A stretch of DNA of 64,000 bases from Methylotenera mobilis JLW8 (GTDB lineage Bacteria > Pseudomonadota > Gammaproteobacteria > Burkholderiales > Methylophilaceae). The stretch lies in assembly GCF_000023705.1 (NCBI RefSeq), contig NC_012968.1, positions 248,001-312,000 of the forward strand. The letters are read 5' to 3'. Positions within the stretch are counted from its first letter, which is position 1. Every line of letters starts with the position of its first letter. A program made the translations under genes and the position numbers. Below are positions 53,581 to 62,113 of this stretch, piece by piece. The notes beneath the pieces are model-generated. The model saw only the letters and a program-made list of their open reading frames with translations, searched no databases and was not told where the DNA came from.

Positions 53581-54245
53581 TTAGTATTGTCCCAATGGTT
53601 TTCCATGACCATGTCAGCAAGTGGCTTGGCCTGTTTCCAGCCGGTTTCTACCAGCATCGGTTCTTTGTAAAATGAGCTGACATGGCCTAAACAGAGGATG
53701 GCGACGGGCTTGGCCCCGGCTGGCATATTCAGTAATTCCCCTAATGTCATCGGGTCAAAAATAGATACCCAGCCCATGCCCAGCCCCTCCGCGCGCGAGG
53801 TCAGCCACATGTTCTGTATGGCACAGCTGACGGAGGCAATATCCATTTCTGGTATGGTTCTACGGCCAAAAATGTGCTGCTCTCGTTTGTCACATAAGGT
53901 CACCACAATAAGCTCACCGCACTCTAAAATACCTTCTACTTTTAGGCGCAGAAACTCAGCCATACGTGCGGCGTTTTCGTTGTCACCAATTGCTTGCGCG
54001 GTCTGCATGCGCTCTTGATCAACTAACTGATGAATTTGCTTGCGTGTAGTTACATCGGTAATTCTAATAAAACGCCATGGCTGCATGAGGCCCACGCTGG
54101 GCGCATGGTGCGCAGCATGCAGAATTTTGGCCAGTACTTCTGGCTCTACTGGATCAGGCAGAAAGTGCCGCATATCACGACGCTCTGCAATCACGCGATA
54201 AATCGCTTCTTTTTCATGCTCAGGATAGCTAAAGTCTTGCATCAA
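53577..54245 (-). CDS. bluB: 5,6-dimethylbenzimidazole synthase BluB
   Basis: A 222-residue nitroreductase-fold enzyme that fragments FMNH2 with oxygen to form dimethylbenzimidazole, the lower ligand of B12. RRDMRHFLPDPV and HHAPSVGLMQPWRFI near the N-terminus, FGRRTIPEMD and GLGMGWVSIFDP are diagnostic. It supplies the substrate of CobT. It overlaps its neighbours by 4 bases on both sides. Confidence 0.95.
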   Translation of the reverse strand: MMQDFSYPEHEKEAIYRVIAERRDMRHFLPDPVEPEVLAKILHAAHHAPSVGLMQPWRFIRITDVTTRKQIHQLVDQERMQTAQAIGDNENAARMAEFLRLKVEGILECGELIVVTLCDKREQHIFGRRTIPEMDIASVSCAIQNMWLTSRAEGLGMGWVSIFDPMTLGELLNMPAGAKPVAILCLGHVSSFYKEPMLVETGWKQAKPLADMVMENHWDNTK

Positions 54246-54616
54246 GGCTGTCCTTTTTGTGCATCGCTAGGCGTGTTATTTGTTGCGGCAGTAGGTGCCG
54301 ATTCAATTAAGAATAACTTGCCGGTTTTTGGGTCACGGTACACTTGCCCGATGGCGTCATAGCCATTACCGGCACTTTGCTCACCAGTGGCTGGTGCGTC
54401 TATTTCTCGGCCCTTATTCACCTCTTGTGGTCGGTTAAGTGTGGACTGTTGCCCAGCACTAAGTGCTGCCAGTAAGCCACAGGCAAACACTAGCATCACA
54501 TCGACTAGATTGACTAAGCTGGCGCGCGGGTCTTCATCGTCCTGATTAAAACGGCCGTTTAAGCGACTCTCTAAGCTGCGCTTCTTCTGCATAGTTTTGT
54601 TGGGGGCTGAATACAT
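54242..54616 (-). CDS. DUF2149 protein, ExbD-like
   Basis: A 124-residue protein with one membrane segment (about 31-50) that begins LVNLVDVMLVF. The aspartate at the membrane edge is placed as in ExbD/TolR, where it carries protons. The periplasmic tail contains a small domain with YRDPKTGKLFLIE. It is encoded between an ExbB-like gene and bluB, and close to cobN. Inference: stator partner of a proton-driven motor serving CobN. Confidence 0.82.
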   Translation of the reverse strand: MYSAPNKTMQKKRSLESRLNGRFNQDDEDPRASLVNLVDVMLVFACGLLAALSAGQQSTLNRPQEVNKGREIDAPATGEQSAGNGYDAIGQVYRDPKTGKLFLIESAPTAATNNTPSDAQKGQP

Positions 54617-54624
54617 GTGTTTTA

Positions 54625-55086
54625 TTACGCTTGCTGTGGCTGGGTTTCTTGTTCGAGTGACGCTAATACCTCTTCATACCAGCGGCGGCGACACTTGCCA
54701 ATCACCAAGCCGATAATGCCTGCCAGCAAACCTAGCACCGTTGCATCAAATGCAGTAGTCACTGCTTGCGCCAGCAGGGATGGGTTACCTTGGCCTAATG
54801 CGGCAAGCCCGGGCCCTAGTGGGATAATGGTAGCCATTAAACCTAGCATAGGCGGTATGCGTGCTAGAAAATCGGCGCGTTCCAAGCGATGGCGCGCCAC
54901 TTTAAGCAGGGCATTCTCGCCCGCCTTGCGTAGTTGCTTGAGGCCAAATAAGCGCTCACCTATGGCTAAGCCGGCTTCCAGCACGGCAATCACTACTGCC
55001 GCGACTAAAATGAGGATAACAGGCTCTAACAGCCAAGTAATGGCGCTATGCAGATGGCTTAGGTTAATAGACATGATTGATTCCAA
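54625..55086 (-). CDS. MotA/TolQ/ExbB-like proton-channel protein
   Basis: A 153-residue protein with three hydrophobic segments (about 14-36, 76-98 and 105-130) and the family pattern ARIPPMLGLMATIIPLGPGLAALGQGN followed by LLAQAVTTAFDATVLGLLAGIIG. ExbB/TolQ proteins form a proton channel with ExbD/TolR. It lies 18 bases after cobN and just before the ExbD-like gene. It is shorter than classical ExbB (about 240). Confidence 0.85.
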   Translation of the reverse strand: MESIMSINLSHLHSAITWLLEPVILILVAAVVIAVLEAGLAIGERLFGLKQLRKAGENALLKVARHRLERADFLARIPPMLGLMATIIPLGPGLAALGQGNPSLLAQAVTTAFDATVLGLLAGIIGLVIGKCRRRWYEEVLASLEQETQPQQA

Positions 55087-55104
55087 TACTAATCTTGATG
55101 GTTC

Positions 55105-58100
55105 TTATGCGCTAGGTTTACGGGTGCCGAACCATAGACCTAGTGCAAAAATAGGTAGCAGTAACAGTATCCAGGCAAGATTGTCTTTAACTGTTGCCAC
55201 TGTCAGTTCGTAAGCTTGCGCTGCTTTGTTTATCGGTTTGCTTTGCTCGTGTTTTGCCGCGGCTGCTTTAGGCTGAGCTGCAATGGCCTTGCTACTATGT
55301 TTTTTTGGGACGGTGTTGGATACTGCTTCAGCAGGTGTCAATGCTGCCGGTTGCTGTATGTTTGCATCCTTCATGGATTGTGCTTTGCTATAACCGCGCG
55401 CCTTTGCTAGCACTTGCGCTACGCCAGCTTTATCTTCTGCATTGATATGTTGCCCCATCCACTCCCACATTGGGTGGTTGGGCGCAGTATGGCCACTACC
55501 GGGTAGCCCGTTTTTAATCACTAATCTAGCCAGTGTTTGCGATAGCTGTTGTGCGTTGGCTTCACTTGGCTTCCAAAACCCTTTTTGTGCCGCTACCAGC
55601 ATTAGCGCCACCATATTGGCTTTGACCTGCGCATTATGCCCTTGCGCTAAAAACTTATCTAAACCTAGTTTCAAATCGTCATCAATATAGACGCGCTTTA
55701 CTTCGTTCCAGGCCCAGTCTTTAATAATATCGGGTCTGGTGACTTGCCAGCCCCATAAGTTTTCCATAAATGCCTGATTCATGGTGCGTGCACCGGCGTA
55801 GCCGTGGCCCATGAGAGGTTTTATCCATGATGGGTTTAAGTAACGCCCACGCAATTCCATCAGCAGTGCGGACTCTAATGGTTCATCGGTAAAGCCTTTT
55901 TGGTTGGCATGATTCAAAATGCGCGCTTCCGGTTTATTACCGGTAATAGTTTCAATAGCAAGCGATAAACCACCTAAGTAGTCAAACGCATCATTGTTAT
56001 CCATTAAGCCATAGAGGTTAGAGGCGCGGCCATGATAGGTGGTGGCGATACTATGCAGCGATGCATCAAATGCCTCATGCGCAGGCTCGCCCTGTGCGTC
56101 TACACCGTAGGCATGGCCCATGCGTTGCAGGTAAGCGCGACCAACATCGTTACGGGTATTCCATGCGCCAGAGCGCTCCGCCAGCGTATTGACGCCCGCG
56201 CCATAAGCGCCTGGGGCATCACCAAAGATACGCCATGCGGCCTCACGCCCGGCTTGTTCGGCTGGCATGCCTTGCGCCAGTAGTGCCTGCGTGCGCTTTA
56301 CCCAGTGTATGGCCACACCATTGGTCGCCATTGGTTCGTGGCCGCGGCTGTAATTAACTAGTGGTTTTAAGGCGGAATTTAGCGCAGCAGCCAAGCTTGG
56401 GTCTGCTTGCAATATGCTGTCTGCAGAGGCGGCGAGGGCCATTCTGCCGCCAATATCAATCCATTGCATCAGGTTAGGGTACAGGTCACGGAATAAGCCG
56501 GAGGTGGTAACAATTACATCGTAACGCTTAACATTGGCTGTGGCTGGGTTGGCAGCATCGGAGGCTGACGGCTGCACTAACTGCATTTTTTGCACGATGC
56601 CGCGCGAGTTCCATTCTGGGGTGATGCCCATCAGCGATAGGATAAAGCTCACCATCACGCCTTCATCACGTACGGCGTCTGATGCCCATAAAATAACGCC
56701 TTGGCTTTTGTTTACATCATCACGCTTGCGTACGTTAGCAGCCATGTTGTGGCCAAGCTCAAAACCAAGTGGCGTTGGCAGCACGTCACCATCTAGCGCA
56801 TGAAAATTACGCCCAGTCGGCAGCGATTCAGGTGAGCGCAATGGGTCGTTGCCTTTGCCCGGCTCAATAAAGCCGCCAGCTAAACCATGTAGTAGCGCTT
56901 GCATTTCCAGCTTAGGGGAGGCGATTAAATTCTCGCGGATCTGGCTGCTGATATTCTCAGGCTTATTTTGCGCCATAGAGTCCAGCATCAGTTGTAATGA
57001 GGCATCAGACCAAGGGCGGCCAAACACATGCAAGCCGTGCGGCATGAACTTTTCTTGTAGTTTGGTCAAGTAATGCCCAACTTCATGCGCCAGTAAATCA
57101 TCATCCGCTTGCTCAAAGTTAATGCCGCGAACTTTTAATACATCCGCCATGCTGGATTCTAGCTCGGCACGCAGCTCTAGGGTTTCTACCAGACGCCGCA
57201 TTTCTTTAGCTGACGCAATGCGCATGGTGTCGGAGCTGGACGACTCATAACTCTCCACCACTTGGCGCAGCGTGAGCAGGCGGTCGTATAGTGGCGTAGC
57301 GGTGAGGGGTGGTGTTAAGTGGTCAATCATTACGGTCAGCGCGCGGCGCTTGGCTTGTGTGCCTTCACCTACGCCATCTACAATGTATGGGTAAAGGCCG
57401 GGTAGGTCGCTGGCAATAATGCGAGAGTAGTCTTCTGCGGATAAACCCACCGCTTTGCCCGGTAAAAACTCATAGGTAGAGTGTCTGCCCAAATGCACTA
57501 AGGCATCGGCTTTAAATGTGTCTTTCAACCAGTGGTAAAAACCTAGATATTGATGCGGTGGCGGTATGGTAGTGTTGGCGTGCAAAAGCTCTTCGTCAAC
57601 TTCCCAGCCGCGTGGTGGCTGCGGGCCTACAAAGACATTGCCAAACTGTATGCCCGGAAACACCATTTTGTTGTTGTTTACCATGACTTTGCCGGGTAAT
57701 GGCCCCCAGCCGCGCATGCCTTCAATATTCAGGTTGGTAATGCGTGTTTTGAGTGCATCCAATGCTTTACAGTCGCTATGCTCGGTTAAGCAGTTCTCGT
57801 AGCCGGTGTTGAGCTTAGCCAATAGTTTAAGCGCCTCTGCACGTTGTGGATGGTCTACCCCTTCTACCAAGTGGTGTAACTCGCGCATGGATTTAGCTAG
57901 CCGATTGCGTGCAATATCTAACTCTCCAGCTGTCTGTGCTGCAACAATATCTGCATGCAGCCGGCCTAGTGGACCTTCGACCATTTCACCTTTGACCGCG
58001 GTCGGTAGCGTGTTAAACCAGTGCGCGTAAGTGGTGCTGTCCATGCTAGCCACTTTGGGCAACATGCTGGCAAGTTCCGCATTGTTTTCAGGCAAATTAA

Positions 58101-59511
58101 CACCTCTGTCCTGCATTAAATCCAGCAATGCTTCGTGAGTGGCAGGTAGCTCTCCGGTTTGATAACCAGCCGCTTGCATGCTATGTAAAATATCAAATAG
58201 CGATTGCGGTACGTCCAAGTTATCTGCACCGATGTTATGGCGCCCTGGCGGATGGTTGTAGTAAATAATCGCAACGCGTTTTTCTGCGTTGGCTTTGCTC
58301 TGCAAGGTCTGCCAATTCGTCACTCGGCTTACCAGTGATTTAACCTCGGTAGGTAACAATTCAGGCAGACGTAACTCTACGCCAGTGAGTTTATCAATAC
58401 TTGGTGCACCGGCTGCTGCGACGACCATAGGTTGGCTATTACCCTGTACTTCCGGCATGGCGACGCGGTATTGAATCGAGTTGCTGGGTAAGCCGTCTTC
58501 AGATAGTTGCCAGGCAGTGGCACTACGGTCTGTAAGGCGAATGGCTTTAAACATGGGCACGTCTAGTTTTTTAATTAGCGCGGTAACAGACTCGCGTCCC
58601 TCTGCCGCGCCCACCACAAAGTCTTGTAGCACCACTAAGCCGGTTAGCTTGCTTGGGGCGATCATAGACGGTAGTTTTTCTATGGCTTGTTTGGATGCTT
58701 CGCCCCACTTCGCCATTACCACCACGCAGTTGATGCCTTGAGCTTGGCTTTGTGCGCAAATCGCGTCTGCAACCTGAGGGTCGCTGGTGCTTAAATCCAG
58801 CACCGCTAATGTGGTTTTGCTGTTGGGTGTTTGGAAAATTACTTGATTGCTGGCTAACTCTTTACCGCTTACGCGTAAGCGAATCGGAGGCATGGGTTTA
58901 GCCACAGGCAATGGCGTATTGGTTTTTGCCGACTGCGCGGTGAGCAAATACGTCATAAATGCGGCTAAGTTTTCCTGACCGCCAGCTTGCCAAACATCGC
59001 TCAATGCCAGCCACTTTGCTGCAGCAGCGTGTTTCTTCGCAGCGCTTAGCAAGGCATCTGGCGTTTTTTCTTGCGTTTGCGTCAGTGCTTTTGCCTCTGC
59101 AAACTCACTGACTGCATTTTTGTTAAAGCGGCTTCTGAGTGAGAGCGCGCTATCGCCGTTAAAAGCAATGAAAGTAGCCGGCTGCGTTTTGGATGGCTCT
59201 GACTTTAGCGCATCAAGTGCTCTTTGTAACTGGGCAGATGATTCTGCATATTGCGCCACGGCAAACACGGCATCTGCTTCTTGTAGCCAGCGCTTTAAGG
59301 TGCGGCTGTCCGCTGCCATCATTTGTGATTGTGAGCGTAAAACAATCCTATCACCTGGGCGCTGAGCTAGCGTGTTCTTTGCTGCCTCAGCCGCGGCGGG
59401 TGCGGTGCGGTCTGATACGATACCCAGTAAGGTTGCGCTATGTGCATTGCCTGTAAATAGACCCAATAGCAATACGCTAAGGTGAATGAATCTAGGCTTG
59501 GTTAGGTGCAC
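55105..59511 (-). CDS. cobN: CobN-like cobaltochelatase, exported and membrane-anchored
   Basis: A 1468-residue member of the CobN/ChlH/BchH family. A clear signal peptide (about 1-25, LLLGLFTGNAHSA) precedes the protein. The family motif HLGRHSTYEFLPGK lies near 665-680 (usual HxGxHGxxEWLPGK), and GRNFHALDGDVLPTPLGFELG near 910. After the chelatase core comes an Ala/Lys-rich linker and a C-terminal membrane segment (about 1447-1463, AWILLLLPIFALGLWF). Classical CobN is cytosolic and needs CobS and CobT AAA+ partners, none of which are seen. It is coupled instead with ExbB/ExbD-like genes. Inference: periplasmic, PMF-driven handling of cobalt or corrinoids. Confidence 0.9.
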   Translation of the reverse strand: MHLTKPRFIHLSVLLLGLFTGNAHSATLLGIVSDRTAPAAAEAAKNTLAQRPGDRIVLRSQSQMMAADSRTLKRWLQEADAVFAVAQYAESSAQLQRALDALKSEPSKTQPATFIAFNGDSALSLRSRFNKNAVSEFAEAKALTQTQEKTPDALLSAAKKHAAAAKWLALSDVWQAGGQENLAAFMTYLLTAQSAKTNTPLPVAKPMPPIRLRVSGKELASNQVIFQTPNSKTTLAVLDLSTSDPQVADAICAQSQAQGINCVVVMAKWGEASKQAIEKLPSMIAPSKLTGLVVLQDFVVGAAEGRESVTALIKKLDVPMFKAIRLTDRSATAWQLSEDGLPSNSIQYRVAMPEVQGNSQPMVVAAAGAPSIDKLTGVELRLPELLPTEVKSLVSRVTNWQTLQSKANAEKRVAIIYYNHPPGRHNIGADNLDVPQSLFDILHSMQAAGYQTGELPATHEALLDLMQDRGVNLPENNAELASMLPKVASMDSTTYAHWFNTLPTAVKGEMVEGPLGRLHADIVAAQTAGELDIARNRLAKSMRELHHLVEGVDHPQRAEALKLLAKLNTGYENCLTEHSDCKALDALKTRITNLNIEGMRGWGPLPGKVMVNNNKMVFPGIQFGNVFVGPQPPRGWEVDEELLHANTTIPPPHQYLGFYHWLKDTFKADALVHLGRHSTYEFLPGKAVGLSAEDYSRIIASDLPGLYPYIVDGVGEGTQAKRRALTVMIDHLTPPLTATPLYDRLLTLRQVVESYESSSSDTMRIASAKEMRRLVETLELRAELESSMADVLKVRGINFEQADDDLLAHEVGHYLTKLQEKFMPHGLHVFGRPWSDASLQLMLDSMAQNKPENISSQIRENLIASPKLEMQALLHGLAGGFIEPGKGNDPLRSPESLPTGRNFHALDGDVLPTPLGFELGHNMAANVRKRDDVNKSQGVILWASDAVRDEGVMVSFILSLMGITPEWNSRGIVQKMQLVQPSASDAANPATANVKRYDVIVTTSGLFRDLYPNLMQWIDIGGRMALAASADSILQADPSLAAALNSALKPLVNYSRGHEPMATNGVAIHWVKRTQALLAQGMPAEQAGREAAWRIFGDAPGAYGAGVNTLAERSGAWNTRNDVGRAYLQRMGHAYGVDAQGEPAHEAFDASLHSIATTYHGRASNLYGLMDNNDAFDYLGGLSLAIETITGNKPEARILNHANQKGFTDEPLESALLMELRGRYLNPSWIKPLMGHGYAGARTMNQAFMENLWGWQVTRPDIIKDWAWNEVKRVYIDDDLKLGLDKFLAQGHNAQVKANMVALMLVAAQKGFWKPSEANAQQLSQTLARLVIKNGLPGSGHTAPNHPMWEWMGQHINAEDKAGVAQVLAKARGYSKAQSMKDANIQQPAALTPAEAVSNTVPKKHSSKAIAAQPKAAAAKHEQSKPINKAAQAYELTVATVKDNLAWILLLLPIFALGLWFGTRKPSA

Positions 59512-59516
59512 TTGAC

Positions 59517-60791
59517 TTACCGAGGTGTAAAAAATTGTGCTGCTAATGCTGGGTTAGACGCAAAGTAGAAATGCAGAAAGCTGGCGATAATTGGGCCATG
59601 CTGGTAAATATTTTCAACCTTACCAAAACGGGTCTTCGCGCTAGCAATAGGTGGCAGTTCTGTAGTAAAACTGCCGTAGTGAAAAGTGTGTGCACCAAGC
59701 TCGCCGTCTGCTAGCACGGCTTTTAATGAACCTAGTCCTTGTAAGCGCTCTTCTATTTGGCTCACACCGGGTAGTAAATCAAAACACGGCTCGCCATTGA
59801 TTGACGCGGATAGTGCCATCATGCTACCGCACTCGGCAAGTATCGGCTTGTTAGCCTTAAACGCGCTTGTCAGTGAATCTTTCATGGCAAGGTTGCTGCT
59901 GATGTCCTGTAAGTGCAGCTCAGGGTAGCCACCGGGTAGCCAGTAAGCATCGGCCTCGGGTAAGGCGCTATCGTGTAATAGCGAAAAAAACACGAGGTTG
60001 GCACCCATGTCGGTTAAACAATCCAAGTTTGCTTGATAGATAAAACAGAACGCCGCATCTTTGGCAATTGCAATCGTTTTGCCTGCAAGAAGTGGAGGTG
60101 TGGATTGGGCTAGGGTGGTATTAGTCGTGCTGTTAAATGTAACCATTGGTGGCAACGGTAAGTCCTGCATTAAAGCATTGGCAGCAGTTTCAATTTTTTG
60201 TTCGAGATCACTTATTTCTGCAGCGCGAAACAAGCCCAGATGCCGCTCTGGTAAGCTTAATGCTTCATTTTTTTGTAATGCACCAAACCAATTCAGGTGA
60301 GATGGTAGTGAGTCTTGCAGCAATTTCCCATGCCCTGCGCTACCTACCTTGTTGGCTAGCACGCCAGTGGGGATTAGCTTAGGTTTGTGTGACAGCAGGC
60401 CATTCGCCAGTGCGCCAAAGGTTTGTGCCATGCCACCGGCATCAATAGTCAGCAGCACCGGTAAATTAAAGCGTACGGCAATATCTGCGCTTGATGGCGT
60501 GCCATCGTATAAGCCCATTACGCCCTCAATGATAATCAAATCGGCATCTTGTGCTGCGCGGTAAAGTTGCGCTTCGGCATCATTTTCGCCGCACATCGTA
60601 AAATCTAGATTGTAAACCGGGCGTCCGGTGGCTACCTCTAGAATCATGGGGTCTAAAAAATCAGGGCCACACTTAAATGCTTGTACACGCAGCCCTTGGT
60701 TGCGCCATGCGCGCGCCAAAGCTGCGGTAATAAAGGTTTTTCCCTGCCCGGATGCGGGGGCGGAAATGAGTAGGGCGTGGCAAGTGGTCAT
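59517..60791 (-). CDS. cobB: Cobyrinate a,c-diamide synthase (CbiA/CobB)
   Basis: A 424-residue amidotransferase. The N-terminal P-loop region SGQGKTFITAALARAW (about 14-29) and CGPDFLDP near 41 are family marks. The C-terminal glutaminase domain has the cysteine nucleophile in LAECGSMMAL. It amidates the a and c side chains. It sits between cobO and cobN with short gaps. Confidence 0.95.
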   Translation of the reverse strand: MTTCHALLISAPASGQGKTFITAALARAWRNQGLRVQAFKCGPDFLDPMILEVATGRPVYNLDFTMCGENDAEAQLYRAAQDADLIIIEGVMGLYDGTPSSADIAVRFNLPVLLTIDAGGMAQTFGALANGLLSHKPKLIPTGVLANKVGSAGHGKLLQDSLPSHLNWFGALQKNEALSLPERHLGLFRAAEISDLEQKIETAANALMQDLPLPPMVTFNSTTNTTLAQSTPPLLAGKTIAIAKDAAFCFIYQANLDCLTDMGANLVFFSLLHDSALPEADAYWLPGGYPELHLQDISSNLAMKDSLTSAFKANKPILAECGSMMALSASINGEPCFDLLPGVSQIEERLQGLGSLKAVLADGELGAHTFHYGSFTTELPPIASAKTRFGKVENIYQHGPIIASFLHFYFASNPALAAQFFTPR

Positions 60792-60800
60792 AGCGTTTGG

Positions 60801-61409
60801 TTATAGGTCTATACCTGGTTGGGCCTTAATGCCAGCACGCCATGCATGTTTAATATCCATAATTTCACTTACGGTGTCTGCCAGTTCGGTAAGGGCGGCA
60901 GGTGCGCCACGCCCGGTTACCACTACGTGCTGCATGGGTGGTCTGGCTGCAATGTCAGCCAGTATTTGTGTGAGGTCAAGGTAGCCATATTTCATGGTGT
61001 AGGTGAGTTCATCCAGAATCACCAGTCGAATGCTGGGGTCACGCAACATGCGCTGCGCAATTGCCCACCCTGCTTGAGCGGTTTGGGTGTCACGTTCGCG
61101 GTCTTGGGTGTTCCAAGTGAAGCCTTCGCCCAGTACGTGCCACTCTACGTTTGCTTGATTGCGGAAAAAAGCCTCTTCGCCGGTATCGCTACGTCCTTTG
61201 ATGAACTGCGCAACGCCAACCTTCATGCCGTAGCCTAAAGCGCGTGCCATCATGCCGAAAGCAGAAGAGCTCTTGCCTTTGCCGTTGCCGGTTAGGACCA
61301 GTAGTAGCCCTTTTTCCTGATTTGCTTGTTCAATCGCAGCATCAATCACTGCTTTTTTACGCACCATACGTGCTGTATGGCGCGTGTTTTTGTCATCAGA
61401 TGTCGTCAT
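60801..61409 (-). CDS. cobO: Cob(I)yrinate a,c-diamide adenosyltransferase CobO
   Basis: A 202-residue CobA/CobO/BtuR-type adenosyltransferase. The ATP loop TGNGKGKSSSAFG (about 40-52) and LDELTYTMKYGYLDL near 133 identify it. It adds the adenosyl group, needed before amidation by CobQ and for salvage. It is 9 bases before cobB. Confidence 0.95.
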   Translation of the reverse strand: MTTSDDKNTRHTARMVRKKAVIDAAIEQANQEKGLLLVLTGNGKGKSSSAFGMMARALGYGMKVGVAQFIKGRSDTGEEAFFRNQANVEWHVLGEGFTWNTQDRERDTQTAQAGWAIAQRMLRDPSIRLVILDELTYTMKYGYLDLTQILADIAARPPMQHVVVTGRGAPAALTELADTVSEIMDIKHAWRAGIKAQPGIDL

Positions 61410-61427
61410 CTAAATACTAATATCTAA

Positions 61428-61997
61428 TTAGGCTTTAGCACGGTTCAAGCCGCTTGCTAATGCAAATGTGATATGCACTACGGCCGCAACTGCCAACCAG
61501 AAGCCAATATTCTCAAACTGACGTGGCGCGTATTTAATTAAGCGTGCGCCAAACTCAGCGATGGTTGGGTCAGGGTAGCGGCCGCCAAAGAAGTAGAAAC
61601 CACCGCTAGAGAATATCTCGCTGGCAATGCCTGCAACGGTAGCGCTACCAACTAAAGGCAGAATGGCCTTGCTGCTGAAACTATAGTGTTTAGCAAACCA
61701 ACGGCCAGCCAGCCACATAGAGCCATAAGCAGGCAATAGGAAACCGTAAGCTGGGGTAACGCAAAAGTTACTCACGCCTTGGAAATAAACAGAGTAAAGG
61801 TCTAAGCCTGTACATAACGCCAGTAATGCTGGAAACATAATTGCTGGACGCAGATACAAACCAGCAAGGAAAAATACGGCCAGTGATGCGCTAGGTAGGC
61901 TGTTGATTGAGGCAAAGTGATGACCACGCGTCACAATGATGAGTGCGGCAAGCACAACACCAATAAAGATTTGTTGTGTTTTAGAAAGTGTAAGCAT
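61428..61997 (-). CDS. Membrane protein of the B12 operon, possible corrinoid or cobalt permease component
   Basis: A 189-residue polytopic protein with five to six hydrophobic helices. It contains RGHHFASINSLPSASLAVFFLAG (start about residue 24) and GGFYFFGGRYPDP near 133. Small size and helix count recall ECF S-components or other B12-regulated permeases, but I do not recognise the family for certain. The ATG at 61997 is preferred because GGAGG lies upstream; an in-frame ATG at 62051 is possible. It is between btuB and cobO. Confidence 0.75.
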   Translation of the reverse strand: MLTLSKTQQIFIGVVLAALIIVTRGHHFASINSLPSASLAVFFLAGLYLRPAIMFPALLALCTGLDLYSVYFQGVSNFCVTPAYGFLLPAYGSMWLAGRWFAKHYSFSSKAILPLVGSATVAGIASEIFSSGGFYFFGGRYPDPTIAEFGARLIKYAPRQFENIGFWLAVAAVVHITFALASGLNRAKA

Positions 61998-62073
61998 AGT
62001 AGGTGCAGCCTCCGATGGTTTTGCTTTAATGATAATAGTTAAATAAAACATGATTTTATCGTAAATGCGTTTT

Positions 62074-62101
62074 GCTAGGGCGAGTTTTCGCTCGTCCTAG
62101 C
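62074..62101. terminator. Hairpin between btuB and the downstream B12 genes
   Basis: GCTAGGGCGAG (62074-62084) pairs with CTCGTCCTAGC (62091-62101), one G-T wobble, loop TTTTCG. It lies 12 bases after the btuB stop on the minus strand. No T run follows on that strand, so it may stabilise the btuB mRNA or attenuate the rest of the operon more than stop it. Confidence 0.5.
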
Positions 62102-62113
62102 AGTTAGCCAGCG

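Noticed and set aside
55216-59456. Many plus-strand frames opposite cobN
   Set aside because: Antisense shadows of a long gene with strong codon bias; none has a ribosome site or recognisable product.
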